Shown here: in pieces, positions 62,938 through 64,000 of the stretch | Layout: every line of letters begins with the position of its first letter | Numbering within the stretch: position 1 is the stretch's first letter | Source of the DNA: Roseiarcus sp963741845 | GTDB lineage: Bacteria; Pseudomonadota; Alphaproteobacteria; Rhizobiales; Beijerinckiaceae | Direction of reading: 5' to 3' | NCBI GenBank assembly: GCA_963741845.1 | Contig: CAVUJV010000016.1 | Coordinates: forward strand, 186,001-250,000 | Length of the DNA: 64,000 bases | Program-made: the position numbers and the translations under genes | Notes under the pieces: generated by a model | What the model saw: only the letters and a program-made list of their open reading frames with translations | Told to the model about the DNA's origin: nothing | Database searches by the model: none

Positions 62938-63623
62938 TTGCGTGGCCCCTCCCCAACGATTGCATCCGAAGCCTCGGCGGGCTTGTCGATCTCTGCGCGG
63001 ATCGCTGCAAAGACGTCGCAAAACATCGCTTCGGTCAAAACGCCAGTGTTCGTGTTGTAACGCGAGCAATGATAGCTGTCGAAGACGACTGGCCCGTCCG
63101 GGAGCGCCTTGTGACGGGCGCCATGGCGAAACGGAAAAAGCGACGGACGGACGCCGAGCGCCCTCAGCAACGTTTCATGGGCGATCCGTCCCAGCGCGAG
63201 AATGACGGTCAGGCGAGGCAGCGCCTGTAAGGATTGAGCGAGGAACGCGCGACAGGACGCAATTTCCTGGGGAGTCGGCTTGTTCTGAGGCGGAACGCAG
63301 CGCACTGCGTTAACGATGGCGCAATCAATCAGCCGCAGACCGTCGTCCGGACGGCGGTCATACACGCCTGAAGCAAATCCGTAGCGCAACAGCGTTGCGT
63401 AAAGCAGTTCGCCCGCATAATCGCCCGTGAAAGGCCGACCGGTGCGGTTTGCGCCGCGGAGACCCGGCGCCAGGCCCACAATCAGAAGTCGCGCGTCCGC
63501 CTCCCCGAAGGACCCAACGGGTGCGTTGGACCATTCCGGAAAGGCGGCGCGATTGGCGTTGCGAAATTCCGCGAGCCGCGGGCAAATCCCGCAGTCATGC
63601 GGCGGACTGATGTCGAACGGCAT
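62934..63623 (-). CDS. uracil-DNA glycosylase, family 5
   Basis: The 229-residue protein has N-terminal cluster cysteines (CGICPRL), the family 5 motif GLAPGLRGANRTGRPFTGDYAG near residue 51, more cysteines in CAIVNAVRCVPP near residue 105, and the C-terminal SYHCSRYNTNTG near residue 185. It removes uracil and other deaminated bases from DNA. The galM start overlaps its stop. Confidence 0.92.
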   Translation of the reverse strand: MPFDISPPHDCGICPRLAEFRNANRAAFPEWSNAPVGSFGEADARLLIVGLAPGLRGANRTGRPFTGDYAGELLYATLLRYGFASGVYDRRPDDGLRLIDCAIVNAVRCVPPQNKPTPQEIASCRAFLAQSLQALPRLTVILALGRIAHETLLRALGVRPSLFPFRHGARHKALPDGPVVFDSYHCSRYNTNTGVLTEAMFCDVFAAIRAEIDKPAEASDAIVGEGPRK

Positions 63624-63652
63624 TCTTCGTCCGCCGCTGTGGATCTCCCAGC

Positions 63653-64000
63653 TTACTCGCGGACACTCTCCTCCACGGATGGCGCCGCAGCGTGCGCAAA
63701 GTGGTTACGCCGCGGATTCTCGGCTCGAATCTGACGCTCCGAAGGATCGCGTCCAATCCTCTGCATCAATGCCGCGAGATCGATGAACTCGTCGGCCTGC
63801 CGGCGCAATTCGTCGGCAACCATCGGAGGCTGAGTCGCAATCGTTGAAACGACCGCGACCCGAACGCCGCGGCGCTGAATCAACTCGACCAAGGACCGGA
63901 AGTCCCCGTCGCCGGAGAACAGGACCATCAGATCGATTTTCTCGGCAATATCCATGGCGTTGACCGCCAGCTCGATATCCATATTGCCTTTGACTTTGCG
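63653..64000 (-). CDS. NYN-domain protein (LabA/DUF88 family), C-terminal part
   Basis: The frame is open at the window end. The visible part begins RKVKGNMDIELAVNAMDIAEKIDLMVLFSGDGDF, with the acidic SGDGDF site of NYN-type PIN-like nucleases, then SLVELIQRRGVRVAVVS and DEFIDLAALM. The family are probable RNases. It is probably co-transcribed with udg, 29 bp away on the same strand. Confidence 0.88.
   Translation of the reverse strand, partial: RKVKGNMDIELAVNAMDIAEKIDLMVLFSGDGDFRSLVELIQRRGVRVAVVSTIATQPPMVADELRRQADEFIDLAALMQRIGRDPSERQIRAENPRRNHFAHAAAPSVEESVRE

Overview
This window looks like chromosomal DNA of an alphaproteobacterium, most likely order Hyphomicrobiales (Rhizobiales). Evidence: very high G+C with strong codon bias; the gene orders rpsF-rpsR-DUF2232 protein-rplI, ihfA-MerR regulator-tRNA-Pro, lepB-rnc-era and proS-lolC-lolD; an alphaproteobacterial type LexA box; and protein variants typical of the group (UDG family 5, NrsF/ECF pair, extensin-like protein, Bpt leucyltransferase). 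I cannot assign a genus.

Layout. 1-8.4 kb: nitronate monooxygenase (partial), 8-oxoguanine deaminase, a NitT/TauT-type ABC importer whose binding protein is separated from its ATPase and permease by a cytochrome c and a methyltransferase, then a second methyltransferase and two small envelope proteins. 8.4-12.4 kb: moeA, moaC, a short-chain dehydrogenase, ihfA, a MerR regulator and tRNA-Pro. 12.4-14.7 kb: an accessory stretch beside the tRNA with a palindromic composite repeat, an acetyltransferase, a GFA protein and a 34-residue membrane peptide under a promoter that carries a perfect LexA box. 14.7-18.5 kb: era, rnc, lepB, a quinone oxidoreductase and tRNA-Glu. 19-29.5 kb: acid phosphatase, esterase, MFS transporter, pncC, nucleoside hydrolase, YyaL-type protein, lipoprotein, aldo/keto reductase, DsbA-like protein. 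28.8-38.9 kb: ECF sigma/NrsF pair, isovaleryl-CoA-type dehydrogenase, an unusual branched-chain permease, RDD protein, bpt, a His-rich DMT transporter, sdaA, an outer-membrane protein, NifU-type protein and an orphan HicB. 38.9-43.3 kb: a sugar ABC importer (two permeases, double ATPase, binding protein). 43.5-48 kb: lolD, lolC, proS, a decayed vapC and trxC. 48-56.5 kb: small envelope proteins, an NAD-dependent epimerase, cysteine desulfurase, alpha/beta hydrolase, rnd, glycosyltransferase, DUF1801 and DUF4331 proteins. 56.6-59 kb: a second composite repeat, an MFS transporter and a repeat-bracketed broken GIY-YIG nuclease. 59.4-64 kb: the rpsF ribosomal operon, galM, family 5 UDG and the start of a NYN-domain gene.

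Two things stand out. (1) A putative SOS-controlled single-pass peptide at 14411-14515, in the manner of Caulobacter SidA but not recognisably the same peptide. (2) Three copies of a composite element made of two different inverted palindromic arms; two copies hold only about 45-60 bp between the arms, and the third holds a GIY-YIG nuclease gene, which suggests an autonomous/non-autonomous relation. Separately, ten reading-frame breaks in seven otherwise well conserved genes (including era and proS) are all of the same sign, one extra base, and three lie in a GCGCGCC context. This points to systematic sequence errors rather than ten real mutations, and should be kept in mind when reading those genes.
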